Assembly: GCF_004124235.1 (NCBI RefSeq)
Contig: NZ_CP032487.1
Coordinates: 2,418,001-2,482,000, forward strand
Reading direction: 5' to 3'
DNA: 64,000 bases
Source: Yersinia hibernica
GTDB lineage: Bacteria > Pseudomonadota > Gammaproteobacteria > Enterobacterales > Enterobacteriaceae
Under the pieces are notes generated by a model that worked only from the letters and a program-made list of their open reading frames with translations, ran no database searches and was not told the origin of the DNA. Shown here one piece after another: positions 19,709 to 28,592 of this stretch. Position numbers and translations under genes: made by a program. Numbering within the stretch: the stretch's first letter is position 1; every line of letters begins with the position of its first letter.

Positions 19709-20561
19709 AGCCCGCTGCCCCGCCTCCTGTGGTGAGTTGATTCAGGGCTGGATACTGGGCGGCGAGAAGCTGATTTCCTGCCCGGTAAATTGGTTTAGCA
19801 CCGTGTCAGTCGCTGACGGAGTTCCGGGCCACTGCGAGCGGCCACGTATGCGCCAAATGCTGCGGGCGGTACTGGCTTACTTCGACCAACCTGCCGACAG
19901 CGCCCGTGGCCTGCATATCAGTTTTGAGTCCACGATTCCGGTGGCTAAAGGGCTGGCCAGCAGTACCGCCGATATTGCCGCTACCGCATTGGCCACAGCT
20001 CGCCATCTGGGTGAAACACTGGACGAGGCAACACTGGCTGGTTTGTGTGTCGCTTTGGAACCCACCGACAGCACCTTGTTTCAGCGCCTGACGTTGTTTG
20101 ACCATCAAACCGCCGCCACACAAATTTCTTATGATTGGCAGCCCAGCATCGATATTTTGCTGCTGGAAAGCCCAGAAACACTCAATACTGAAGACTATCA
20201 CCGCCGCCATCGCCAGACTGCACTGCGGGCAAGCGCGGCGTCTTTGGCACAAGCATGGCAACTGTTTACTCAGGCCGCCGAGCACCACGATTACGCCCTG
20301 TTAGGCCAATCCACCACACTGAGTGCCGAAGCCAGCCAGCATTTGTTGGTCAAGCCGGATTTTTCCGCCTTATTAGAATTAGTGGAGGATCTGGATTTAT
20401 ATGGACTGAATGTGGCACACAGCGGCAGTGTGGTGGGGCTATTGTTAGACCGTCAACGTCATGACGTAGAACAACTTTATTGGCAATTGCACCAGCGCAA
20501 TATCAGCCGAAACTATCCAAGCCAACATCTATTAACCATGGTGCCAGGTGGGGTGCGATAA
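19701..20561 (+). CDS. pduX: PduX, L-threonine kinase
   Basis: PduX phosphorylates L-threonine with ATP to make the substrate of CobD, so the two adjacent genes form a two-step path. It is a GHMP kinase of 286 residues: N-terminal ARCPASCGELIQGW, and the glycine/serine-rich ATP loop PVAKGLASSTADIAATA near residue 80. ATG 19701 opens the family N-terminus; the frame is open further upstream within cobD, but that part is not homologous. It is the last gene of the pdu operon; no obvious terminator was seen after it. Confidence 0.93.
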   Translation: MAEARCPASCGELIQGWILGGEKLISCPVNWFSTVSVADGVPGHCERPRMRQMLRAVLAYFDQPADSARGLHISFESTIPVAKGLASSTADIAATALATARHLGETLDEATLAGLCVALEPTDSTLFQRLTLFDHQTAATQISYDWQPSIDILLLESPETLNTEDYHRRHRQTALRASAASLAQAWQLFTQAAEHHDYALLGQSTTLSAEASQHLLVKPDFSALLELVEDLDLYGLNVAHSGSVVGLLLDRQRHDVEQLYWQLHQRNISRNYPSQHLLTMVPGGVR

Positions 20562-20937
20562 CCCCGCCACACCGCGATGCAACCGCAGATAAGCGGCTAA
20601 AACACCTCAAACCAGAATGTCCATGTAAACTACGCTGTTATTACTCTTCCACCGACCATTTTTATGCAACGGTCTTTGTTTCTCCCCTCAGAATCATGAC
20701 GCCAGTCACAAACCGGGAAAGCAGCTATTTTATCCATGTAAATAGCATTCAAAGATATGGGGAAAATAGCTATCGAGGCAGTAGAGTCCATCTACGGGAA
20801 TGTAGTACGGATGTAAAATCTGTTTCCCAATAAATCTTCATTTTTTTAAAAACATAAATAAAACTTAACTAATACAGAATATTACGTCAACACCTAACAA
20901 CGATAGCCTCAACCTACATTAGCTCCGGGAGCCTTAG
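20562..20937 (+). promoter_or_regulatory. Control region of the sugar ABC operon, with repeated half-sites
   Basis: This 376-bp gap has no credible gene. It contains AGCTATTTT at 20723-20731 and its exact complement AAAATAGCT at 20763-20771, plus an extra AAATAGC at 20740-20746 that can pair with the same left arm. Such competing arms could be a repressor operator or alternative hairpins. An A/T-rich stretch (about 20835-20885) follows and may hold the promoter. The start codon at 20938 is preceded by CCGGGAG. Confidence 0.45.
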
Positions 20938-21921
20938 ATGAAAAAACTGAGTGTAAAAACGTTATTGGCAGCCAGCGTATTCAGCATGATGGTGTGCTCA
21001 GGTAGTGCACTGGCGCAAGAAGTGGAAGTCGTCAATATCTCGAAAATCGCGGGAATGCCATGGTTTAACCGTATGGGTGAAGGAGTGGAAAAAGCCGGGA
21101 AAGACCTCGGGATTAAAGCCTATCAAGTCGGGCCTTCCAGCACTGATGCCCCACAGCAAGTTAAGATCATTGAAGATTTGATTGCCAAGAAAGTCAGTGC
21201 CATCAGTATTGTACCGAACGATGCCGATGTGCTGGAGCCGGTATTCAAGAAAGCGCGTGATGCCGGTATCGTGGTATTAACCAACGAATCTCCGGGGCAG
21301 CCGAGCGCTAACTGGGATATCGAAATCATCGATAACGCCAAATTCGCCGCAGATAATGTGGAAGAAATGGCAAAAGCGATGGGCGGCAAAGGCGGGTATG
21401 TCATTTATGTCGGCAGCCTGACGGTGCCACAACATAATCTGTGGGCCGATTTGTTTGTTAAATACCAGAAAGAGCATTATCCGGAAATGTTTGAAGTCAC
21501 CAGCCGTATGCCTGTTGCTGAGAGCATTGATGACTCACGCCGCACGACATTAGACCTGATGAAAGCCCATAGCGATTTGAAAGGTATCGTGGCCTTCGGT
21601 TCACAAGGCCCGATTGGTGCTGGCCGCGCCGTGAAAGAAAAACGCGCGAAAAACAATGTTCACGTATTTGGCATGATGATCCCGTCTCAGGCGGCGTCAT
21701 TGGTTAAAAGTGGTGATATCGCCATGGGCGTCACTTATGACCCAGGTTCTGCCGGCTATGCCATGACTGCCGTGGCGGACAAAGTGCTGAAAGGCGAGAA
21801 AATCGAAACTGGCATGGAGATCCCTGGGGTGGGTAAAGCCGAAGTTGATCAGGGTAAACACCTGATTCAATTCCATAATGTGTTACGGGTCACCAAAGAC
21901 AACGTAGACTCGCTGTATTGA
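20938..21921 (+). CDS. Sugar ABC transporter substrate-binding protein (LsrB/RbsB-like)
   Basis: This is a 327-residue periplasmic binding protein of the type I ribose/AI-2 group. It has a signal peptide (about residues 1-26, predicted cut after SALA). The mature domain shows repeating alpha/beta lobes, for example VEDLIAKKVSAISIVPND-like sequence near residue 82. It resembles LsrB in layout but lacks the aspartate in the hinge segment (LTNESP where LsrB has LTWDSD), so autoinducer-2 is unlikely to be the ligand. The substrate is unknown; a pentose or deoxysugar is plausible. The three following genes complete the importer. Confidence 0.85.
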   Translation: MKKLSVKTLLAASVFSMMVCSGSALAQEVEVVNISKIAGMPWFNRMGEGVEKAGKDLGIKAYQVGPSSTDAPQQVKIIEDLIAKKVSAISIVPNDADVLEPVFKKARDAGIVVLTNESPGQPSANWDIEIIDNAKFAADNVEEMAKAMGGKGGYVIYVGSLTVPQHNLWADLFVKYQKEHYPEMFEVTSRMPVAESIDDSRRTTLDLMKAHSDLKGIVAFGSQGPIGAGRAVKEKRAKNNVHVFGMMIPSQAASLVKSGDIAMGVTYDPGSAGYAMTAVADKVLKGEKIETGMEIPGVGKAEVDQGKHLIQFHNVLRVTKDNVDSLY

Positions 21922-21935
21922 TTCTTTGTGTTATC

Positions 21936-21964
21936 GCAGAGCCGGGAACTGCCCTCGGCTCTGC
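21936..21964 (+). repeat. Intercistronic hairpin after the binding-protein gene
   Basis: A 9-bp perfect stem (21936-21944 with 21956-21964, GCAGAGCCG/CGGCTCTGC) follows the binding-protein stop codon, with no U-run after it. This placement fits a 3' stabiliser that keeps binding-protein mRNA more abundant than that of the membrane components. Confidence 0.6.
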
Positions 21965-21994
21965 CATTAATGCCCACCTGAATCAAGAGGATGT

Positions 21995-23476
21995 ATGCAG
22001 CCATTCATTACTTTAGAAAATATCAGTAAGACCTTTTATGGCGTCAAAGCACTCAATAAGGTCGCTATGACCCTGTTACCGGGTGAGGTTCACTGCCTCG
22101 CGGGGCAGAACGGTTGTGGCAAGTCGACACTGATTAAGATTATCTCCGGTGTTTATCAACCCGATACCGATGCCGCAATTACCATTGACGGTAAAACTTA
22201 CTCTACGCTAACCCCGATTGAATCTGTCCGCCTGGGAATTCAGGTGATTTATCAAGATTTATCATTATTTCCCAATCTGACCGTGGCTGAAAATATCGCC
22301 ATGAACCATTATCACCACCATCTGTGGGTGAATAAGCACCAGATGCGGGAAACCGCCGAGCGCGTCATTAACAGTATTGATGCCCACCTTAATCTGGACG
22401 AATTGGTCGAGGATTTGCCTATCGCCCAGAAACAATTAGTCGCTATCTGTCGCGCACTGGCACAGGATGCTCGCCTCATTGTCATGGATGAACCTACCGC
22501 CTCGCTGACCCGCCAAGAGGTTAACGGCTTGCTGCGGGTGGTGCATGAACTGAAATCACGCAATATCTGCGTGGTATTTGTCAGCCACCGGCTGAGCGAA
22601 GTGCTGGAAATTTCAGACCGAATTACCGTGCTGAAAGATGGCAATTGGGTTGGCACCTACCCCGCGACCGAGGTAGATAACCAGCGCCTGGCTTGGTTGA
22701 TGACCGGGATGAAGTTTGATTTTCAGGTGCTGCCCCCGTACAGTGCCGCGCGCCCGGCCGTGCTGGCGGTCGAAGAGTTGTCGCGTGGAAACGAATACCA
22801 CAATATTTCACTGACTTTGCACCCCGGCGAAATTGTTTCACTGGTCGGCTTGCTCGGCTCTGGCCGCACCGAATTGTGCCTCAGCCTATTTGGTTTAACT
22901 ATGCCTGAGTCTGGAACCATTCGTATCAATGATAAGCCAGTGTATTTCACCAGCAACCGCGATGCCATTGCCGCCGGTGTGGGCTATGTCTCGGAAGACC
23001 GTATGAGCACCGGGCTGATTATGGCGCAATCCATCCGCGACAACATCAGCGCCACCGTATTACATCGGCTTAAAAATGCTTTCCACCTGATGCGGACTGA
23101 ACGAGTCGATACTCTGGTGGAAGATATGGTCAAACACTTGTCGATCAAAATCGGTAATAGCGATTTGCCGGTCAATACATTGTCTGGCGGCAATGCCCAG
23201 CGCATTGCCATCGCCAAATGGCTGGCAACTGACCCGCAAATTTTGATCCTCGACTCCCCAACTGTAGGGGTGGATATTGCCAACAAAGCCGGTATTTATA
23301 ATATTATCAATGCCCTGGCTGCACGGGGAATTGCGGTGTTAATGGTGTGCGATGAGATTGATGAAGCTTACTTTAATAGCCACCGCATTTTAGTTATGCG
23401 GTCTGGGCGGCTTGTGCAGCAGTTCTTGCCGAGTAACAGCAGCGAAGCAGCCATTGCGGAGGTAGTAAATGGCTAA
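21995..23476 (+). CDS. Sugar ABC transporter ATPase, two nucleotide-binding domains
   Basis: This 493-residue protein energises the importer and has tandem ABC domains like RbsA or LsrA. Domain 1 (about 1-240) has Walker A GQNGCGKST near residue 36 and LIVMDEPTASL, but a degenerate signature (LPIAQKQL). Domain 2 (about 250-493) has a weak Walker A (GLLGSGRTE), a good signature LSGGNAQR, and a Walker B reading LILDSPT, with Ser in place of the catalytic Glu. So probably only one composite site hydrolyses ATP fast. The end overlaps the first permease by 8 bp. Confidence 0.9.
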   Translation: MQPFITLENISKTFYGVKALNKVAMTLLPGEVHCLAGQNGCGKSTLIKIISGVYQPDTDAAITIDGKTYSTLTPIESVRLGIQVIYQDLSLFPNLTVAENIAMNHYHHHLWVNKHQMRETAERVINSIDAHLNLDELVEDLPIAQKQLVAICRALAQDARLIVMDEPTASLTRQEVNGLLRVVHELKSRNICVVFVSHRLSEVLEISDRITVLKDGNWVGTYPATEVDNQRLAWLMTGMKFDFQVLPPYSAARPAVLAVEELSRGNEYHNISLTLHPGEIVSLVGLLGSGRTELCLSLFGLTMPESGTIRINDKPVYFTSNRDAIAAGVGYVSEDRMSTGLIMAQSIRDNISATVLHRLKNAFHLMRTERVDTLVEDMVKHLSIKIGNSDLPVNTLSGGNAQRIAIAKWLATDPQILILDSPTVGVDIANKAGIYNIINALAARGIAVLMVCDEIDEAYFNSHRILVMRSGRLVQQFLPSNSSEAAIAEVVNG

Positions 23477-24491
23477 CCCCCATGCACTTAATAAATCTGA
23501 TGTCGGTAAAACGGGTTTATTCAACAAAGAAAATCTGAAACGCCATGAAGTGATGCTGGCTTTCACTATATTGATTATTTCGACTTATCTTACTTTCACC
23601 AGCCCTGACTTTCTCACCCTCGCTAATATTTATGACTTGATAAATAACTATGCCATGTTGACCATTTTGGCGTGTGGCTTGTTTATCGTGTTGATTTCTG
23701 GCGGTATTGATATTTCATTCCCGGCGATGACCATTATCTCGCAATATGTCATGGTGACATTAATTGTGAAGTTTGGTGGTAACTTCCCCGTGGCTTTCGC
23801 ACTGGCTGGCGGCATCGGCTTATTACTAGGGTTGATTAATGCGCTATTAGTTAATCGCCTGCGCGTCCCATCCATCATTATTACCATTTCTACGCTAAAT
23901 ATATTCTACGGATTATTGCTGTATCTCAGCCGGGGAGTCTGGCTGTATACCTATCCGGAATGGTTCGAACACGGCCCAATGTTGTTCTCTTTCACCGCTG
24001 CGGATGGTTATGATTATGGTCTTTCACTGCCTATTTTGACATTGCTGGTGACCATTATTGTCACTGCCCTGCTGATGACTCGCACCAGTATTGGCCGGCA
24101 AATTTATGCATTGGGCGGCAATCAGGAAGCGGCATCCCGCATGGGATTCAGCATTCTTAAACTGCAACTGTTTGTTTATGGCTATATGGGCTTCTTATCC
24201 GGTATTGCCGGGGTGGTGCAATCCTATACCGTGTTGACGGTAGCACCAGACTCATTGCTGGGTTATGAACTCACTGTATTGGCGGCGGTCGTGTTGGGTG
24301 GCACCAGTATTGTCGGCGGGCGCGGTACCCTAACCGGCACTCTACTGGGGGTGATTTTGCTGGCAATACTGCAAAATGGTTTGAATTTACTGGGTATTTC
24401 GTCGTACTGGCATACCGTGGTTATCGGTCTGGTGATTATCATCAGTATCAGTGTGACGGCCTGGGGCCAACGTCATAAGGTAGGAATATAA
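23469..24491 (+). CDS. Sugar ABC transporter permease 1
   Basis: This 340-residue integral membrane protein of the RbsC/LsrC family has about eight to ten hydrophobic helices. Family signatures include LISGGIDISFPAM near residue 76, the coupling-loop sequence GRQIYALGGNQEAASRMG near residue 210, and VLGGTSIVGGRGTLTG near residue 277. It would pair with the second permease as a heterodimer, as LsrC does with LsrD. Overlap with the ATPase gene suggests translational coupling. Confidence 0.88.
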   Translation: MANPHALNKSDVGKTGLFNKENLKRHEVMLAFTILIISTYLTFTSPDFLTLANIYDLINNYAMLTILACGLFIVLISGGIDISFPAMTIISQYVMVTLIVKFGGNFPVAFALAGGIGLLLGLINALLVNRLRVPSIIITISTLNIFYGLLLYLSRGVWLYTYPEWFEHGPMLFSFTAADGYDYGLSLPILTLLVTIIVTALLMTRTSIGRQIYALGGNQEAASRMGFSILKLQLFVYGYMGFLSGIAGVVQSYTVLTVAPDSLLGYELTVLAAVVLGGTSIVGGRGTLTGTLLGVILLAILQNGLNLLGISSYWHTVVIGLVIIISISVTAWGQRHKVGI

Positions 24492-24493
24492 CC

Positions 24494-25477
24494 ATGTCGA
24501 AAACAACTCAACGTGATCATACCGAGCGCTGGCTGGTCGCACTGCTGGTGCTGGTGGCGGTGGTATTCAGCCTCCTGATCCCTCAGGTATTCTGGTCTGC
24601 GGCTAACTTCCAATCCATCGCCTCACAAATTCCCGTGGCGGGAGTATTGACGCTGGCAATGGCTATCACCATGCTGACCGGCGGGATCAACTTATCCATT
24701 ATTGCTACGGCGAATGCCAGTGCATTAGTCATGGCATGGGTTTGTACCCAACTTGAACCAACATTCAGTTCAATGATATTGATGCTGTTGGCGGGGGCTT
24801 CGGTTGCCTTGGTGGTGGGAGTTATCAATGGGGTGCTTATCTCAGTGGTGCGGGTCTCCCCTATTTTGGCGACATTGGGCATCATGACCTTGCTCAAAGG
24901 CGTGAATGTGCTTATCTCCAAAGGCTCGGCGATTTCGAATTTTCCCAACTATGTGCTGGCATTAGATCGCAGCTATTTCCTCGGCGTTCCCGTGCCGCTT
25001 TATCTGTTTGCGGCGGTGGCGTTGGTTATTTGGCTTATCTTGGCGAAGACCCCACTGGGCCGCCAGATATATCTGTCCGGTTCTAATGAAAAAGCCACCT
25101 TTTTCTCTGGGATCAATACCCGCCGCACGCTGATTTGGGTGTATGTGATTTCATCGTTACTGTGCGCTGTCGCGGCATTGTTGATGATGTCCAAACTTAA
25201 TTCGGCCAAAGCTTCTTACGGCGAATCATTGCTACTTATCACTATCCTAGCGACAGTCTTGGGCGGAGTTAATCCTGATGGCGGATTTGGTAAGATTTTC
25301 GGCATAGTGTTAGCGCTATTCTTACTGCAAATGCTGGAAAGTGGGCTGAATATCATGGGAGTGAGCAGCTATATCACCATGGCGCTGTGGGGCTCGCTAT
25401 TGTTGGCATTTATCTTTGTTAAAGGCACGAAATTGCCCGCCTTGAGTTTTTTGCGACAGAACAAACCATCAAACTAA
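24494..25477 (+). CDS. Sugar ABC transporter permease 2
   Basis: This 327-residue RbsC/LsrD-type permease begins two bases after the previous gene. It has similar layout: TMLTGGINLSIIATANASA near residue 58, the coupling loop GRQIYLSGSNEKATFFSG near residue 190, and VLGGVNPDGGFGKIFG near residue 255. Two distinct permease genes plus one double ATPase and one binding protein make a complete CUT2-type importer. No metabolic enzyme is linked to it, so the sugar cannot be named from context. Confidence 0.88.
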   Translation: MSKTTQRDHTERWLVALLVLVAVVFSLLIPQVFWSAANFQSIASQIPVAGVLTLAMAITMLTGGINLSIIATANASALVMAWVCTQLEPTFSSMILMLLAGASVALVVGVINGVLISVVRVSPILATLGIMTLLKGVNVLISKGSAISNFPNYVLALDRSYFLGVPVPLYLFAAVALVIWLILAKTPLGRQIYLSGSNEKATFFSGINTRRTLIWVYVISSLLCAVAALLMMSKLNSAKASYGESLLLITILATVLGGVNPDGGFGKIFGIVLALFLLQMLESGLNIMGVSSYITMALWGSLLLAFIFVKGTKLPALSFLRQNKPSN

Positions 25478-25489
25478 GGGGGTTTTGTT

Positions 25490-25522
25490 CAAAAGAAAAG
25501 GCTGGCAATCAATACCAGCCTT
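25490..25522 (-). terminator. Rho-independent terminator of tmaR
   Basis: An 8-bp stem (25498-25505 with 25515-25522, loop 9) lies between the convergent permease and tmaR genes. Read on the minus strand it is followed by TTTTCTTTT, so it mainly ends tmaR transcription; it may partly serve the plus strand too. Confidence 0.75.
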
Positions 25523-25564
25523 ACTCTTAATAGCATTAAAATAAGCTATCAAACCTGGGTGAAG

Positions 25565-25903
<339 letters not shown>

Positions 25904-26039
25904 TTACACAAATTCAATTGCTGGTGACCAAGCTACCTGCACCATACCGCTTTGCCGTGCCTGGTGACAAGATTCATTGGCTTATCTTACCTGCTTTACC
26001 CGCCAGACAGAAATTTCATCTGCCTTAACACCCAATCGA

Positions 26040-27098
26040 TCACCTGCGTAAGGTCATATTAATCAGAAAGTCCAATTCCTCAAGCTGTTTGGTTAACTCC
26101 ATACTCAACCAAACATAGCCATAAATCGGCGTTTCTACCTGCTGTTCTTGCGTGACAGCCAACATCAATGATTTCAATTCGGTCGAGATTTCACTCAACT
26201 CACTGGCCACTTCGCGCTCGCGGGCCGGGGAACCATCACGCAAGCTGTCACTTAATGTATTCAGAGTGCGGACAGTCACCAATTGGGTGTTTCGTAACCC
26301 TTTGGCATTGAGCATAATAAAATGACTTTCCCGCGATGACCAATATGCATCTACCAATAATTCTAATGTGCAAATCAGATTGCGGCTTAATGTCTGAATA
26401 GCCTCAAACACATCTTTATTAATATGGGATTCTTTACTGGCGGGTACAATAAACGTACGCATTTTCACCGCTTGATTGAGCGCGGCTTTTAGTTTTGGCT
26501 CTAATCGCGGGCGGTCGATAACATTCGGCGACAAGTAAGCAGCATAAACTTGGCTGAGCGCGCGCAGATTATCACTCATTTGCATACGCCAATGGGTAAA
26601 AGCCCGCTGTGGATAGACACTGGTAAAAACCAGCGCCAATAGTGAGCCAAAAATAACATCGCCACTGCGCCACAGCGCGGTATGCATATCCCCGGGAGCA
26701 GACCCACACACCACCGTCAGCGTGATACCAATTAGCAGGGCCATATAGGGCCGTTTGCCCAAGGTCAGGTAGCCACAAAAGAACATCACTACCCCACACC
26801 AAGCCAGCATAAATGTTAGAGAATAAGTTTCAAGATACAGCGCTATCAAACCCGATATCGCGCCAAAAACAGTTCCGCCAATACGCTGCATCGCCCGGGA
26901 CAACACATTACCCCAATAGGATATTGGCCCCATCACCACCACTAATGTTATCAGCGGCCAAGTGCCCTCTGGAATCGCCAGTAAACGGATAATCAAGAAT
27001 GTTAGGATAAACGCCAGCGTAATACGTAAAGCGTGAGTAAAACGGTAATGGGTATAAATCAGGTTGTCCAATGGCGATATTTTTTTGTTCAGGCGCAC
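26040..27098 (-). CDS. yeeA: YeeA, FUSC-family inner-membrane protein
   Basis: YeeA is a membrane protein of the fusaric acid resistance/aromatic efflux superfamily with no settled function. The N-terminal half has about six transmembrane segments (ALRITLAFILTFLIIRLL onward) with the conserved RIGGTVFGAISGLIALYLE; the C-terminal half is cytosolic and helical. I chose a GTG start at 27098, which gives 352 residues, the length of E. coli YeeA, rather than the longer reading to 27179. The position next to tmaR is the E. coli order. Confidence 0.9.
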   Translation of the reverse strand: MRLNKKISPLDNLIYTHYRFTHALRITLAFILTFLIIRLLAIPEGTWPLITLVVVMGPISYWGNVLSRAMQRIGGTVFGAISGLIALYLETYSLTFMLAWCGVVMFFCGYLTLGKRPYMALLIGITLTVVCGSAPGDMHTALWRSGDVIFGSLLALVFTSVYPQRAFTHWRMQMSDNLRALSQVYAAYLSPNVIDRPRLEPKLKAALNQAVKMRTFIVPASKESHINKDVFEAIQTLSRNLICTLELLVDAYWSSRESHFIMLNAKGLRNTQLVTVRTLNTLSDSLRDGSPAREREVASELSEISTELKSLMLAVTQEQQVETPIYGYVWLSMELTKQLEELDFLINMTLRR

Positions 27099-27210
27099 GA
27101 CAGACCTATTTCCAATAAGACAGAAAAACCTAAGTCTAGCCGAGTTATTTCGCGTTGGCACCGGCTTAACCGTTACCAAAAGTGGCAGGAACAGATCAGA
27201 GGGGGAAATA

Positions 27211-27238
27211 TTCCCCGTCAGAGATTTCCGACGGGGAA
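27211..27238 (-). terminator. Hairpin between the SDR gene and yeeA
   Basis: A 9-bp perfect stem (27211-27219 with 27230-27238, TTCCCCGTC/GACGGGGAA) lies just past the stop codon of the upstream SDR gene. Only a short TATTT follows on the minus strand, so termination may be partial. Confidence 0.45.
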
Positions 27239-27244
27239 ACCGGC

Positions 27245-28354
27245 TTATTTAAAATCAACCGCCATTTGTTGCACAATAGACACGCCAGAGCTGGACTCAA
27301 CACAGCAAGCAATATAATCGGTGAACCGTGGTGACCTTGGCATACCCAGACTAAGCAAACGTTCATTACTAAACCGCACGTTAAGCATGGCAAAAGCACC
27401 ATATAAGCGCATGGCTTTCAACATTAAGCGCTCATTGCAGGGGCCGAAAATACCTTTTAGTTGATTGCGCATCTGCACCAATACGCCGTATTCCACCTGG
27501 CGATAATCCGTACCCACCGGTTTTTGTCTGGCGGCTGAAGACATGGCTTGATCAATTTCGGCAAAGCTGACACTGCCCATTTCTCCGGCAGAAATATGAT
27601 AGATATTCTCCGGTAAATTAGGATGTTGCAAAATACACAATAAAGCATCGGCACAGTAATCAACTGGAATAACATCAATGTGGTCATCCAATGAGCACAT
27701 GAATTTGCGCAGCATTAGTGCCATACGGAATACCCAGAAGATGCTACTGGAAGGTTGGCAACCCAGACGAGTATGCCCAACAACAATTGATGGCCGGGCA
27801 AATACCAGCGGTAACTCTGGGCACTCTTCTGCCAGTAAACGTTCAATAGCCGATTTAGATTTGGTGTACTCGACCAAATGTGCGTGATCTTCAGCAGATA
27901 AAACCTGCTCACTGACCACAGTGTCTGCATCTGGAGTGCAAGACATGGCGGTGCCAACATGAATAAACCGTTTCAAACCAGCAACTTGTGCCATTCTCTT
28001 GCCAAGAGCTAATGTGCCATCGACATTCACTTTCCAAATTAATGGATTATTACCGAAGGAAGCAACAGCCGCACAATTAATAACATGCGTCACCTCGTCA
28101 ATACGCGGGTCATTAATAAAACTGTCCGGTTCCGCTAAATCGCCTAATAAAATATGGCTGACATTTATTTTATTCAAGCGCCCACTCGGGAGATAAAATT
28201 TTGCCATATTCTCTCGAATACGAGTCAGCCCCTGTTCCGGTGTGTTAGCCCGGACCAATAATAAATAATTAAAATCTGAGTTTTCCAACAATAGTTTTTC
28301 GAGTACAGCTCCGCCCAGAAAACCAGTGGCACCGGTTAATAGAAGTGTTTTCAC
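27245..28354 (-). CDS. Extended SDR, thioester/acyl-CoA reductase-like (NAD-binding_4)
   Basis: This 369-residue protein has a Rossmann fold of the kind found in fatty acyl-CoA reductases and in the terminal reductase domains of carboxylic acid reductases and non-ribosomal synthetases. It shows the cofactor loop TGATGFLGG at residues 7-15, NCAAVASFG near residue 92 and the catalytic pair in VEYTKSKSA (Tyr and Lys about residue 165). No carrier or adenylation domain is attached, so it is either a free-standing acyl reductase or an NAD-dependent sugar epimerase relative. It interrupts the E. coli yeeA-sbcB order. Substrate unknown. Confidence 0.75.
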   Translation of the reverse strand: MKTLLLTGATGFLGGAVLEKLLLENSDFNYLLLVRANTPEQGLTRIRENMAKFYLPSGRLNKINVSHILLGDLAEPDSFINDPRIDEVTHVINCAAVASFGNNPLIWKVNVDGTLALGKRMAQVAGLKRFIHVGTAMSCTPDADTVVSEQVLSAEDHAHLVEYTKSKSAIERLLAEECPELPLVFARPSIVVGHTRLGCQPSSSIFWVFRMALMLRKFMCSLDDHIDVIPVDYCADALLCILQHPNLPENIYHISAGEMGSVSFAEIDQAMSSAARQKPVGTDYRQVEYGVLVQMRNQLKGIFGPCNERLMLKAMRLYGAFAMLNVRFSNERLLSLGMPRSPRFTDYIACCVESSSGVSIVQQMAVDFK

Positions 28355-28534
28355 TATGAGTCCTACTTATTATGTTCAGTAGGCGAATTGTATGAATAAC
28401 TAAGTAAACGGCAGGTAAATATTAGTTAGATCGGTATACCCTGAGTGAAACATAATTATTTCAAAATAAATCCTGACGTCCCAGCACGTGGGAAATGATA
28501 TTCTAAAACCAATGCCTTTGGTCACTGCGGCCTA

Positions 28535-28544
28535 CCGCTAGCGG
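28535..28544. repeat. Perfect 10-bp palindrome upstream of sbcB
   Basis: CCGCTAGCGG sits about 50 bp before sbcB, in the 238-bp gap between the divergent SDR gene and sbcB. It is flanked by GGTC and GACC, which extend an imperfect dyad. It could be an operator; there is no further evidence. Confidence 0.3.
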
Positions 28545-28592
28545 AGACCCACCATAAAGAATGACCATAAGAATTAAGGGTTAAACTGAATA

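Noticed and set aside
20480..20833. 117-codon plus-strand frame spanning the end of pduX and the intergenic region
   Set aside because: It begins inside pduX in another frame, has no ribosome binding site and no recognisable domain; the intergenic part is better read as regulatory DNA.
20938..25477. Identification as the autoinducer-2 lsr operon
   Set aside because: Key LsrB ligand residues are not conserved, and no lsrK, lsrR, lsrF or lsrG gene is present.
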